Assembly: GCA_934675685.1 (NCBI GenBank)
Contig: CAKURL010000013.1
Location: 1 to 32,420, forward strand
Reading direction: 5' to 3'
Length of the DNA stretch: 32,420 bases
DNA from: an uncultured Candidatus Melainabacteria bacterium
GTDB taxonomy: Bacteria; Cyanobacteriota; Vampirovibrionia; Gastranaerophilales; Gastranaerophilaceae
The notes under the pieces are model-generated. The model worked only from the letters and a program-made list of their open reading frames with translations, searched no databases and was not told where the DNA came from. A program made the translations under genes and the position numbers. This document shows, piece after piece, positions 24,468-32,080 of the stretch (its first letter is position 1; each line of letters opens with the position of its first letter).

Positions 24468-25011
24468 AATTTTTAAATCTTTCGCCATCTAAATATTTAA
24501 TCACTCTCGCGGGGCAGCCCACAACGACAGCATTATCGGGCACATCTTTTGTCACAACAGAGCCTGCGCCTATGATTGCATTTTCTCCTATTGTGACGCC
24601 TGCTAAGATTGTGACATTCACCCCAATCCACACGTTTTTCTTGATGTGGACAGGCTTACAGGTGATGACGGGTCTATCATAGAAATCATGGTTGTTTGTT
24701 GCAATTGTGCAATTTAAAGATATCAATGTGTTGTCTTCGATTGTGAGGCCGCCTGAGGACATGCATTGAAAGCCATTCATCAAAACGATGCCTTTGCCCA
24801 ATTTTATCGTGTTTCCCAAAAGAGCAAAAAACGGAGGGTTGATTATTGTTGTTTTGTCGAGGTTGTGGTTAAATAATTCTTCAATGAGCTCGCGGCATTT
24901 TAGGTCCGTGGGGCATGTATGGTTTATCTTAAAACAAAGCTCCGAGCTTCTTTTCATCTCTTTTTCTCTGTTTTCGTCGGGTATTCTTAAATCTATTCTT
25001 ACTTCTTCCAT
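24466..25011 (-). CDS. Hexapeptide-repeat O-acetyltransferase (LacA/Maa type)
   Basis: The 181-residue protein transfers an acetyl group from acetyl-CoA to a sugar. Its N-terminal helical part (ENREKEMKRSSELCFKINHT) and left-handed beta-helix with hexapeptide repeats (IGENAIIGAGSVVTKDVPDN) match the maltose/galactoside acetyltransferase family. The catalytic His108 is in ATNNHDF, and the C-terminal VVVGCPARVIK is the usual CoA-side end. Length is normal. It lies 4 bases after the flavoprotein gene and is probably transcribed with it. The acceptor is unknown. Confidence 0.92.
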   Translation of the reverse strand: MEEVRIDLRIPDENREKEMKRSSELCFKINHTCPTDLKCRELIEELFNHNLDKTTIINPPFFALLGNTIKLGKGIVLMNGFQCMSSGGLTIEDNTLISLNCTIATNNHDFYDRPVITCKPVHIKKNVWIGVNVTILAGVTIGENAIIGAGSVVTKDVPDNAVVVGCPARVIKYLDGERFKN

Positions 25012-25015
25012 TTTT

Positions 25016-25648
25016 CTACCTTATAAAATTCGTGTAAACTGTAACTTCTTGTTTTGGCTTTTCAAGGCCGGCTTTTGTCGCAAGCTCTTTGCATTTTAAG
25101 AAATATGCCAAGTTTCTTGCAAGAATTCTCATATTTTGCATGCCTTCCTCGTCTTTTTGGGCTTCTTCAGGGTTTGCGCCGTGGACCATGTTCCAATATC
25201 GCCCCGAAATCACTGGCATTTGGTTGATTTGGAAATATTTGTTCAATTGGTCAATAGTGGCAGTTGTTCCTGCGCGCCTTGCTGAAACAATTGCGCTTGC
25301 AGGCTTTAAAACAAATGAATTTCTTTTTGTCATAGAATCTATAAAAAATGCTCTATCTAAAAAAGGCACAACAACACCGCTCGCGGAGGCATAATGTACA
25401 GGAGAGCCCACGATATAGCCATCAAAATCTTTTGCAAAATCAACAAAAGCGTTCACTTTATCATCTATGACGCAGCGACCCAATTTAGCGCAAGCGCGAC
25501 AATCTCTGCAAGGGGCGATTGGGTCTTTCCCGATGTAATAAATTTCTGAATCCACCCCGTCTTCTTTTAAAGTTTTTTCAATTTCTTTTAAAGCCGTATA
25601 AGTGCAGCCTTTTTCTTTTGGAGAACCGTTGATTAATAGCACTTTCAT
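25016..25648 (-). CDS. Iron-sulfur flavoprotein / NADPH-dependent FMN reductase family
   Basis: A 210-residue flavodoxin-fold protein: FMN phosphate loop INGSPKEKGCT (6-16), SPVHYASASG near residue 80, and the typical middle section VVPFLDRAFF. Between strands it has four cysteines, Cys47, Cys50, Cys53 and Cys59 (CxxCxxC and a fourth five residues on), the compact pattern that holds a 4Fe-4S cluster in archaeal-type iron-sulfur flavoproteins. It is likely a redox enzyme using NAD(P)H or ferredoxin; the substrate is unknown. It forms a two-gene unit with the acetyltransferase. Confidence 0.9.
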   Translation of the reverse strand: MKVLLINGSPKEKGCTYTALKEIEKTLKEDGVDSEIYYIGKDPIAPCRDCRACAKLGRCVIDDKVNAFVDFAKDFDGYIVGSPVHYASASGVVVPFLDRAFFIDSMTKRNSFVLKPASAIVSARRAGTTATIDQLNKYFQINQMPVISGRYWNMVHGANPEEAQKDEEGMQNMRILARNLAYFLKCKELATKAGLEKPKQEVTVYTNFIR

Positions 25649-25746
25649 AGTTTCCCTTTTCCATTTTTCTTTTTTTACACTATTATTATTAAAAATTTTC
25701 TCAAATTTTTAAAGGTCTAATCCTATGAAATTATTATCTAATTCTC

Positions 25747-26361
25747 TCAAATTTTATTTAATTTTTTAAAAATTTCTTCTGCAATTTTTTTGTGTTCAAA
25801 AGGCACAAAATGCAAGCCATCAAAAGAAGAAGGCCTTGCCACTTTATTTAAATTTATAAACTCACAATTATATTTTTTTGAAATTTCAAGATAGATTTCG
25901 GGCAATTTTTTTGATTTTTCTATAGAACTTTCATCAAAAAGCTTTGAAAATATTGGGCTTTTTAGGATATCTTGTGTGATATTTGTTGGCGCAACTAGAA
26001 TTATTTTTGCATTTGGCAAATTATTTTTTATAATTTCAATTAAATTTGAAATTCCAAGCTCAAAGTCCAAAAAAGTCGCGCCATATTGGCTTTGCAAATC
26101 ATTTACACCCAAAGCAAGGATTACAACATCAAACTTTTCTTTTAAAAATTCAGGCAAGATTTTATAGCCCGTATAGCTTTTTCCCATTGGGTTTTTCGAA
26201 AAAGCAGTTCTGTTATTTTGCCCTTCTTCTATAATTTCAAATTTCCCTTTGGAAAAGTTCTTCAAAATTCCGCTCCAGCGAGAAAATTCATCAAACCTCG
26301 AACCGTCTTTTGGGTTGAAGCCAAATGTGTTGCTATCTCCAAAACATAAAACTTTTTTCAT
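25747..26361 (-). CDS. SGNH/GDSL-family hydrolase
   Basis: A 204-residue esterase-like protein. The start at 26361 is chosen over an upstream in-frame ATG at 26433 because a consensus TATAAT lies at 26374-26369, 7 bases before it, and because the family begins at this point. Blocks: FGDSNTFGF with the nucleophile Ser10, LALGVNDL with the block III Asn, and FDGLHFVPFEHKKIA with Asp181 and His184. There is no signal peptide from this start, so it would act in the cytoplasm on an ester or acetylated sugar; with an acetyltransferase two genes away, sugar deacetylation is a guess. Confidence 0.88.
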   Translation of the reverse strand: MKKVLCFGDSNTFGFNPKDGSRFDEFSRWSGILKNFSKGKFEIIEEGQNNRTAFSKNPMGKSYTGYKILPEFLKEKFDVVILALGVNDLQSQYGATFLDFELGISNLIEIIKNNLPNAKIILVAPTNITQDILKSPIFSKLFDESSIEKSKKLPEIYLEISKKYNCEFINLNKVARPSSFDGLHFVPFEHKKIAEEIFKKLNKI

Positions 26362-26368
26362 AGAGCTT

Positions 26369-26374
26369 ATTATA
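26369..26374 (-). promoter_or_regulatory. -10 box giving a leaderless start for the SGNH hydrolase
   Basis: TATAAT on the minus strand, 7 bases before the ATG at 26361, so transcription should begin at or next to the start codon. Confidence 0.55.
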
Positions 26375-26550
26375 GCAGGGATTTTTTGGATTTTGAAGAA
26401 GAGATTGGAAATTAAAAATATATAATTATGCAATGTGTCATTTTAAATTTACTAGAAAATCGTTTTAGTTTTGCGAAAACTGATTTTTCGTACCTACTTG
26501 GTGTTTTAGAATCTTAATTTAGTGTTGAATTTCTGTATTCCTTATTTTAG

Positions 26551-26608
26551 AGATTCTGAACAGCTCAAAAAACTGCACTTCGCTTGTTTTTTAGAGCTTT
26601 CAGAATGA
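26551..26608. repeat. Palindromic element (imperfect 56-base hairpin)
   Basis: ATTCTGAA (26553-26560) pairs with TTCAGAAT (26599-26606), AGCTC (26562-26566) with GAGCT (26594-26598), and AAAAAAC (26567-26573) with GTTTTTT (26586-26592), around a loop TGCACTTCGCTT. On the minus strand it reads GTCATTCTGAA with GCGAAGTG in the loop, a form common in small dispersed palindromic repeats of bacterial genomes. No second copy is in the window. Confidence 0.5.
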
Positions 26609-26650
26609 CGTATTGTTTTATTTTGTTCATACAAAAAACAAATAGCGCAC

Positions 26651-26677
26651 AAAAAAAGCCTACAAACTAGGCTTTTA
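26651..26677 (-). terminator. Intrinsic terminator, possibly bidirectional
   Basis: AAAGCCTA and TAGGCTTT pair around CAAAC; the minus strand then has a run of seven T. It lies beyond the structured segment downstream of tRNA-Arg. Confidence 0.75.
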
Positions 26678-26813
26678 ATTTAAATCGCGCTTGGAGAAGG
26701 ACTCCAAAACGTATGCAAGGAGTAGGCGAGTTTACGAGCCGTACTCTTTGTTATGTTTTACATTGTAAAACATTTATTTTGGAGGGGAGAACCCGAAGGG
26801 TGAGAATTCCTCC
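26678..26813. other. Structured intergenic segment beside tRNA-Arg
   Basis: This stretch has no believable gene but several hairpins: TTGGAG/CTCCAA (26691-26706), GAGTA..TACTC with GGC..GCC inside (about 26721-26747), ATGTTTTAC/GTAAAACAT (about 26753-26773), and TTTTGGAGG/CCTCCAAAA (about 26777-26817) with an inner ACCC..GGGT arm. It starts next to an 11-base copy of the tRNA-Arg 3' end (CGCGCTTGGAG, 26686-26696). It may be a small inserted element or an unknown RNA; the strand is not clear. Confidence 0.5.
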
Positions 26814-26846
26814 AAAAATTAAATCTCTCGATTTGAGAGATTTAAT
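26814..26846 (-). terminator. Terminator directly behind tRNA-Arg
   Basis: A perfect 12-bp stem, ATTAAATCTCTC with GAGAGATTTAAT, loop of 5, followed on the minus strand by five T. Its first base is the last base of the tRNA CCA end. Confidence 0.75.
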
Positions 26847-26922
26847 GGCGCGCTTGGAGGGATTCGAACCCCCGACCTTTTGGTTCGTAGCCAAACACTC
26901 TATCCAACTGAGCTACAAGCGC
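26846..26922 (-). tRNA. tRNA-Arg (anticodon ACG)
   Basis: A 77-base cloverleaf. Acceptor GCGCTTG pairs with CAAGCGC, followed by discriminator G and an encoded CCA. The D arm holds AGCTCAGTTGGATAGAGT; the anticodon arm is TTTGG-CTACGAA-CCAAA with anticodon ACG (read as ICG for CGU/CGC/CGA); the T arm has GGTTCGAATCC. A frame on the opposite strand through this tRNA is not a gene. Confidence 0.97.
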
Positions 26923-26973
26923 ATATATTCAATTGTAAACTAATCTTACACCACACAAAAACAAAATTCAAGT

Positions 26974-27005
26974 AAAAAATTAAGGTGCAAATAAATTGCA
27001 CCTTT
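26974..27005 (-). terminator. Terminator of the yggS-sepF unit
   Basis: AAGGTGCAA (26982-26990) pairs with TTGCACCTT (26996-27004), loop ATAAA; on the minus strand AATTTTTT follows. Confidence 0.75.
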
Positions 27006-27072
27006 AAAATAACTCTCTATCTGTAATACTAATCGTTCAATCACGACTAATTTAATGACACTTTTTGACTTT

Positions 27073-27573
27073 CTACGCTTTTGTCCACATTGCGTCTGAT
27101 GTTAATTTTGAGTTTACGAATTCTTGTGAAATATTTATGTTAGAAGGTGTGAAAATGAAAACATTTTCGCCGATTTTTCTTTGTGAACCATCAAGCGCGT
27201 GCGTGCAACCGCACAAAAAGTCAACTATTCTTTGAGATTGTTCTCTGTCTAATAATTGCAAATTCAAGATAATTGTTTTTCTTTCTTTTAAAGCTTCAAC
27301 GATAGAGATTGATTCATTGTAAGCTTTTGGCTCAATCACAACAACTTCATGAGCACCAGCTTTAGGTTGAGACAAAACTCTCAAATTAGAACGTTTTCTA
27401 ACCGGATTTGTTTCAGTAAAGCTTGGTTCTAATGCTGCGTTTGCGTTTGTTGGATAAGTTGCGTTTTCGTATTCGCCGTCTTCTGGATATAAATCGTCTG
27501 CATCATAACCGCTTGGATTTAAAGATTCCGTAAGAGCTCCAATAATGTCTTTAATTTTTTCTGAAAGTGCCAT
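27073..27573 (-). CDS. sepF: Cell division protein SepF
   Basis: SepF polymerises on FtsZ and anchors it to the membrane in bacteria that lack FtsA, including cyanobacteria. The 166-residue protein has the family layout: a short N-terminal membrane-binding helix (MALSEKIKDIIGAL), a disordered linker (about 20-70), and the C-terminal domain (VVVIEPKAYNESISIVEALK; ILNLQLLDREQSQRIVDFLC; LDGSQRKIGENVFIFTPSNI). It lies 10 bases after a yggS-type gene, an order also found in cyanobacteria and Firmicutes, and has its own terminator. Confidence 0.95.
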   Translation of the reverse strand: MALSEKIKDIIGALTESLNPSGYDADDLYPEDGEYENATYPTNANAALEPSFTETNPVRKRSNLRVLSQPKAGAHEVVVIEPKAYNESISIVEALKERKTIILNLQLLDREQSQRIVDFLCGCTHALDGSQRKIGENVFIFTPSNINISQEFVNSKLTSDAMWTKA

Positions 27574-27583
27574 TTTTTCTCCT

Positions 27584-28228
27584 TTAATTATCTTTGAATA
27601 AAATTCTGCCTAATCTAATCATTGTTGCGCCTTCTTCAAGCGCGATTTTGTAGTCATGGCTCATACCCATAGAAAGCTCCTTAAGTTGATATTCTTCTTG
27701 AAGCGCTTTCATCTGTTTAAAAAGCCTATGAAGTTCTTGTGTGTCGTCTGTCAATGGCGCGATATTCATCAACCCCACCAAATCCAAAGACTTCATACAT
27801 CTCACTTCTTCTATTAAATTTTCAAGTTCATTTGGACTAATCCCAAACTTTTGCGCTTCACCAGCATTATTCACTTGAAGAAAAATCTTTTGTATAATGC
27901 CTAGTTCAGATGCCCTTTGGTCCACTGCCTTCGCGATTTTCAAGCTATCGATTGAATGGATATAATGAAAAACCCCAACGACATGTTTAACCTTGTTAGT
28001 CTGTAAATGTCCAATAAAATGATATATCGATTGCGACTTTGCTGTATCATCTATTTTGCCGATTTTTTCAACCGCTTCAAGCGCTCGGCTCTCTGCAAAA
28101 TTTCTCAACCCAGCATCATACGCTTCCATCATTTTTTTCTCGTCATAGTATTTAGTAACTGCGACGATTGTAGGATTGTAATTTTTCGTCTCTTCTAAAA
28201 TTTCGTTTAAATTTTCTTTTACGCTCAT
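27584..28228 (-). CDS. yggS: YggS-family pyridoxal phosphate homeostasis protein
   Basis: A small PLP-binding barrel protein of 214 residues that helps control free PLP. Family marks: VAVTKYY with the PLP lysine Lys26, FIGHLQTNKVKHV near residue 70, SIDSL, LQVNNAGEAQKFGI, and LSMGMSHDYKIALEEGATMIRLGR near the C terminus. Length is slightly under the usual 225-230. It precedes sepF in one unit; a likely promoter (TTGCAA, 16 bases, TATAAT) lies at 28312-28285. Confidence 0.95.
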   Translation of the reverse strand: MSVKENLNEILEETKNYNPTIVAVTKYYDEKKMMEAYDAGLRNFAESRALEAVEKIGKIDDTAKSQSIYHFIGHLQTNKVKHVVGVFHYIHSIDSLKIAKAVDQRASELGIIQKIFLQVNNAGEAQKFGISPNELENLIEEVRCMKSLDLVGLMNIAPLTDDTQELHRLFKQMKALQEEYQLKELSMGMSHDYKIALEEGATMIRLGRILFKDN

Positions 28229-28284
28229 TTTAAAAGCCTTAAAAAACTCTCCCTACTATTTAAGGAATATTGCTCCTTATTTCT

Positions 28285-28312
28285 ATTATATTGTATTCAT
28301 GAGCCCTTGCAA
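28285..28312 (-). promoter_or_regulatory. Predicted promoter of yggS-sepF
   Basis: TTGCAA (28312-28307) and TATAAT (28290-28285), spacer 16. The leader of about 50 bases contains a small hairpin, AAGGA..TCCTT. Confidence 0.55.
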
Positions 28313-28488
28313 AAAAATAAATTTATATCCAATTTACAAAAATTAAAAACAACTTGAAAACATGTGAGGGAGCATGTTTTGGCATGATAAAAATTTTGTA
28401 AAATTTAGTAATATTTCTTAACAACTCGACTTTCGTCGCAACTTTGGAGCATGCCTTTGATATAATGTTGAAAGAAGGAAAAATTACG

Positions 28489-28977
28489 ATGGAAAACAAA
28501 GAAAAAAACAATGTCAATTCACCTATCGATTGGGACGATTATTTTTTAGAAATTGCGCGCACCGTTTCAAAACGCTCTAATTGCCTGAGGGCGCACGTGG
28601 GCGCTGTTATTGTGGGTAAAGATAAAAAAATCAAGGCCACAGGATATAATGGAACACCTTCAAAAGTCGTTTCTTGTATGGAATTAGGGGTGTGCTACCG
28701 CATTCAAAACAACATCGAATCAGGAACAAGATATGAAACGTGTAGAAGTATCCACGCCGAGCAAAACGCCATAATCCAAGCTGGACAAGATCGCTGCCAA
28801 AATGCCAATATGTATATCTGGGGGCATAATTTTATCTGTATTTTGTGCAAAAGATTTATTGTGCAAGCAGGAATTGAAAAAATTTACCTTAAAAAAGACG
28901 AAAACTCGCCTTTGGTCGTTGTGACCGCACAACAGCTTAAAGACGAACTTTCTGCAGACATTTTAGCAAGCGTTTAA
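28489..28977 (+). CDS. dCMP deaminase-family (ComEB-like) zinc enzyme
   Basis: The 162-residue protein likely deaminates dCMP to dUMP, feeding thymidylate synthesis. The zinc-site motifs are present: SIHAEQNAII with the His and catalytic Glu, and ICILCKRFI with two cysteines; an extra Cys/His pattern (SCMELGVCYR) lies between, as in the dCMP deaminase group. The frame extends back to 28444, but a TATAAT at 28461-28466 followed by AAGGAA at 28475-28480 shows that the true ATG is at 28489. It stands alone, divergent from yggS. Confidence 0.92.
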   Translation: MENKEKNNVNSPIDWDDYFLEIARTVSKRSNCLRAHVGAVIVGKDKKIKATGYNGTPSKVVSCMELGVCYRIQNNIESGTRYETCRSIHAEQNAIIQAGQDRCQNANMYIWGHNFICILCKRFIVQAGIEKIYLKKDENSPLVVVTAQQLKDELSADILASV

Positions 28978-29022
28978 AAAATATTTAAGAAATTTATCTA
29001 ATTAATTATTTTTTTAAATTGG

Positions 29023-29028
29023 TATAAT
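29023..29028 (+). promoter_or_regulatory. -10 box giving a leaderless start for the VWA gene
   Basis: Consensus TATAAT, 6 bases before the ATG, which places the start of transcription on the A of the start codon. Confidence 0.6.
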
Positions 29029-29034
29029 ATTTTT

Positions 29035-29817
29035 ATGAAATTAAAATTTAAAATTTTATCAAGTATATTTTTCCTTGGGCTTTTGGGTTTTGGGGTTTCA
29101 ATAAATTCCCAGAAAGCAACCTCTAAGCCAAATTTCAACTATCAAATCTATGCCCCTCAAAACATCACGACTTTAGGCCAACAAGTCCAAAAAGCGCAAA
29201 AAGATTCTCAAATCATCTTTATTGTTGATTTTTCTAATTCCATGAATGAGCAATTGATGGGAAAAACGAAGCTCGACATGGCGCGAGCGACTTTGGCGGA
29301 AATTTTGCCCAAAATTCCTCCGAACGTGAAAACAGGCCTTAGAGTGTATGGCTATAGTGCTGGGTTCACGTATTTTCAAGGCTGCCAATCTTCAAAGCTC
29401 ACAGTTCCATTGGCGCAAGGAAATTATCAAAATATCTTATCAAGCTTGTACCAAACAAAAGCCACGGGCTGGACTCCTATCACGTATTCTCTTAAACAAT
29501 GCGTAAATAGCGACTTTATAGGAACAACAGGCAAAAAGCACATCATTCTTTTAACGGACGGCGGAGAAAATTGTGACGAAAGCCCTTGCACTTATGTCAT
29601 AAATTTAATGAAAACAAGAGACGACATCACAATCGACGTCATAGCCTTTGATATCCACGACACAGACGCAAACAACCAACTAAGGTGTACCGCCTTAATG
29701 ACAAGCGGAAAATACCTGAAGGCAGACAACGAAAACGATTTATACAATTCTTTGTTTGAATCTGTTGGCATAAACAAAGACGTTAAAGGGAACATTAAAA
29801 TTCCTTCTGAAAACTAG
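29035..29817 (+). CDS. Exported von Willebrand factor A domain protein
   Basis: A 260-residue protein with an N-terminal signal peptide or anchor (4-23) and a VWA domain from about 58 to 245. The metal-dependent adhesion site is complete: DFSNSM (Asp65, Ser67, Ser69), Thr147 in GWTPI, and Asp175 in LLTDGGEN. Five cysteines in the domain (117, 156, 180, 185, 218) suggest disulfides and an extracytoplasmic location. It may be an adhesin or a subunit of an envelope complex; no partner is identified. TATAAT at 29023-29028 lies 6 bases before the ATG, so the mRNA is probably leaderless. Its stop overlaps that of the next, convergent gene (CTAG). Confidence 0.9.
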   Translation: MKLKFKILSSIFFLGLLGFGVSINSQKATSKPNFNYQIYAPQNITTLGQQVQKAQKDSQIIFIVDFSNSMNEQLMGKTKLDMARATLAEILPKIPPNVKTGLRVYGYSAGFTYFQGCQSSKLTVPLAQGNYQNILSSLYQTKATGWTPITYSLKQCVNSDFIGTTGKKHIILLTDGGENCDESPCTYVINLMKTRDDITIDVIAFDIHDTDANNQLRCTALMTSGKYLKADNENDLYNSLFESVGINKDVKGNIKIPSEN

Positions 29818-30794
29818 TTTTTCGCCTTTTCTTTCGTTTTTTGTTTAAATTGATTTTTCATCTCTTGCATTTTGTCTAAAGCAGGGCTGATTAATTTTTC
29901 CATCAAAATGTTTTCAACAAAGAAATCAATAGGTTTCGCAAGCAAAATAAGAGCAATTGAGCCAGAAACAGTGGCCACTATGCTCTTGTTTATGTTTTTG
30001 TCTTGCAAAAGCTTTGCTAAAGTGTCTTTTCTTGCTATTTCTTCGTTTCCATATAGAGCTTTTGCTTTTTCGAAATGTTTAACATATTTTGAATTTTGGA
30101 AAGGCTCGCCCGACAAAATGCTTTGAGACAAATCGCCTTGCTTTTTAAGATAAGTTATAACTGGGTTTTTGGGGTCAGGATTTTTTAGATATTTTCCATA
30201 GATATTGTCGTAGCCATCACTTTCCACAAACACAGAAGAAATCTTGTTTTGAAGAGTTTTCTTTTCAATAAATGGTCTATTTTTTTGTGCTTTTTGCGCA
30301 AAAGATTCTAACAAACCTTCTGTAAAAGTCGCCCTATCTGCTTTTGGGTATTCTGTGTTTTCTAAGTAATTTCTTGTGAATTCAATTATTTCTTTTTTCT
30401 CTGTCGCAGATAATTCGTTTTTGTTTTTCGCTATTCGAACCCCAATCTTTTGCCCGAGCTTGATTGCACCAGTGGGCATAATAACGCTTGCTAAACCTTG
30501 AAAAATCGCTTGTTGAATGCTTCTTCTTGCGGAAGGGTTATAGGTTTTATCTTCATTTTTATATTTGTCATAGATGTCGGCTCCCAAATACAAAAGCGCA
30601 GGCGCCCAAAGAACTGTGCCCAAAGTGTTGTTGATTGGGCTGATTGCCGCTCCAACTTCGTTTGAATATGCCAAAAGCCTCAAAGGATATTTGGACAAAA
30701 TGTCGTCATTTTCCTTCTTTTTTGTTGTCAAATTTTGCGAAACAAACTTGTGATATAGCTTATATTCATTTTCTTTGATTTTAATTGGATTCAT
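29814..30794 (-). CDS. Unknown protein with hydrophobic segments, 326 residues
   Basis: I do not recognise a family. Hydrophobic stretches at about 48-72 (AISPINNTLGTVLWAPALLY), 95-110 and 272-292 (IVATVSGSIALILLAKPIDF) suggest membrane contact, with a lysine-rich, mostly helical centre (about 120-265) and a highly charged C-terminal tail (MQEMKNQFKQKTKEKAKN). There is no signal peptide. The charge pattern would leave the central part in the cytoplasm if the end segments cross the membrane. It is convergent with the VWA gene with overlapping stop codons. Confidence 0.8.
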   Translation of the reverse strand: MNPIKIKENEYKLYHKFVSQNLTTKKKENDDILSKYPLRLLAYSNEVGAAISPINNTLGTVLWAPALLYLGADIYDKYKNEDKTYNPSARRSIQQAIFQGLASVIMPTGAIKLGQKIGVRIAKNKNELSATEKKEIIEFTRNYLENTEYPKADRATFTEGLLESFAQKAQKNRPFIEKKTLQNKISSVFVESDGYDNIYGKYLKNPDPKNPVITYLKKQGDLSQSILSGEPFQNSKYVKHFEKAKALYGNEEIARKDTLAKLLQDKNINKSIVATVSGSIALILLAKPIDFFVENILMEKLISPALDKMQEMKNQFKQKTKEKAKN

Positions 30795-30904
30795 TCTGGT
30801 GCCTCTTTATAAGCTTCGGGGTTTTTAATTGTACCAAAAATAAGCTTCATTTTCAAGCAGATATCTTTTTTGTTACAAGGCAGAAGAAGAAAGTTGGTTA
30901 ATCA

Positions 30905-32080
30905 TCATTCAAATAAAGATATATATTTAGTAAAGCAAATCGCAGAATGTTTTCTTTTTAATTTTTCAGACTGCATTTTTATGCTGCAAGGCTCTACTAT
31001 GTTAAGATTAATCAAATCGAGCGCTAAATTTTTTGCAGTCGGCATAGTTATGTCTAGTTTTTTTGCAATTTCACTAAATGACATAATTGGGCTATTGTAT
31101 AACTCTTCTAAAAGCCTTTGAGCATTTTGCACTTTTGCCCCTAAGGCAATGATTTCTTTGCTGCATTCTTTTTGAAGTTCATTAAATTCGTGATAAATTT
31201 TATAAGTATTTTTTGCGGCACTATTTAATGAATCAATAAAAAATAATATCCAAGACTCAATATCTCCCGTGGAATTTGCATTTTTTAATGCATTGGTATA
31301 GTTTTCTTTATTTCTTTCAAAAATATAAGAAACATTAAACCAAGGCTTTATTAATTGCTTGGAATCCAACAATTGGGCTAAAATTAACAACCTGCCTATC
31401 CTGCCATTGCCATCTTCAAAAGGGTGAATTGTTTCAAACTGATAATGAAATAATGCCATTTTTACCAATATCGGTAATTTTAAATCATCGTTATGCCAAA
31501 AATTACACAAATCGGTCAGCAAGTCAGGTAATTCTTTCCAATGAGGAGGAATAAATTTTGAACTTTTAATTGTATTTCCGCCAATCCAATTTTGAACCTT
31601 TCTTATACAGCCGGGTTTTTTATTTGACCCTCGCACGCTATTTAACAGCGTTTTATGCAAGGTGCATATAAATCTTTCGCTAATTGGCAATTTTTGCAAA
31701 AGCGCATTCATTTCAAAAGTTGCTTTAATGTAATTTTCTACTTCTTCTCTGTCTTTTATTTGCTCAATATTTTTTGCATTTTCTTCAGGCAAGAGCATTT
31801 CGCTAAAAGTGGTTCTTGTTCCTTCCATGAAAGATGATTTTACTGCTTCTTGATTAACTATCATTCTTAAAAAAACGTCTATATTTTTTAAATTTTTAGA
31901 ATCAGCGTTTAATTCAGCAATGCTTTTAATTGTTTCTTCTGACAATAGATAAATATCGGGATTGGTTATTTTAAACCCAGCATTTAACATTTTGGGCATG
32001 AAATATTTATATGATATTTTTTCATATTCATTTTTTTCATTTTTAAATAATTCTTCTGCTTGTTTATTTTCGCCATACAT
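30905..32080 (-). CDS. Fic-family protein with inhibitory motif and C-terminal winged helix
   Basis: Fic proteins transfer AMP or related groups to target proteins. The 391-residue protein has the full catalytic motif HPFEDGNGRIGR at 219-230 (His219, Arg230). About 130 residues earlier it has SSFMEG (82-87), which fits the inhibitory motif [S/T]xxxE[G/N]; placed before the Fic core, this marks a class II, self-inhibited Fic. The C-terminal part (about 330-375, SFSEIAKKLDITMPTAKNLA) is a winged helix-turn-helix. Such proteins are widespread stand-alone enzymes, sometimes regulating themselves. TTGGAG lies 8 bases before the ATG. No antitoxin gene is adjacent. Confidence 0.93.
   Translation of the reverse strand: MYGENKQAEELFKNEKNEYEKISYKYFMPKMLNAGFKITNPDIYLLSEETIKSIAELNADSKNLKNIDVFLRMIVNQEAVKSSFMEGTRTTFSEMLLPEENAKNIEQIKDREEVENYIKATFEMNALLQKLPISERFICTLHKTLLNSVRGSNKKPGCIRKVQNWIGGNTIKSSKFIPPHWKELPDLLTDLCNFWHNDDLKLPILVKMALFHYQFETIHPFEDGNGRIGRLLILAQLLDSKQLIKPWFNVSYIFERNKENYTNALKNANSTGDIESWILFFIDSLNSAAKNTYKIYHEFNELQKECSKEIIALGAKVQNAQRLLEELYNSPIMSFSEIAKKLDITMPTAKNLALDLINLNIVEPCSIKMQSEKLKRKHSAICFTKYISLFE

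Noticed and set aside
26713..26943. A 76-codon plus-strand frame across the tRNA-Arg gene and the structured segment
   Set aside because: It reads the complement of a complete tRNA, a frequent source of false proteins, and has no ribosome site.
22627..28228. A reverse transcriptase or template repeat next to the candidate variable region
   Set aside because: I looked at the genes downstream (acetyltransferase, flavoprotein, SGNH hydrolase, tRNA, sepF, yggS) and upstream; none is a reverse transcriptase and no second copy of the patch is seen, so only a remote element is possible.
28357..28380. Hairpin AAAACATG/CATGTTTT between yggS and the deaminase gene
   Set aside because: It has an 8-bp stem but no proper T run and no gene ending there; I could not assign a role.
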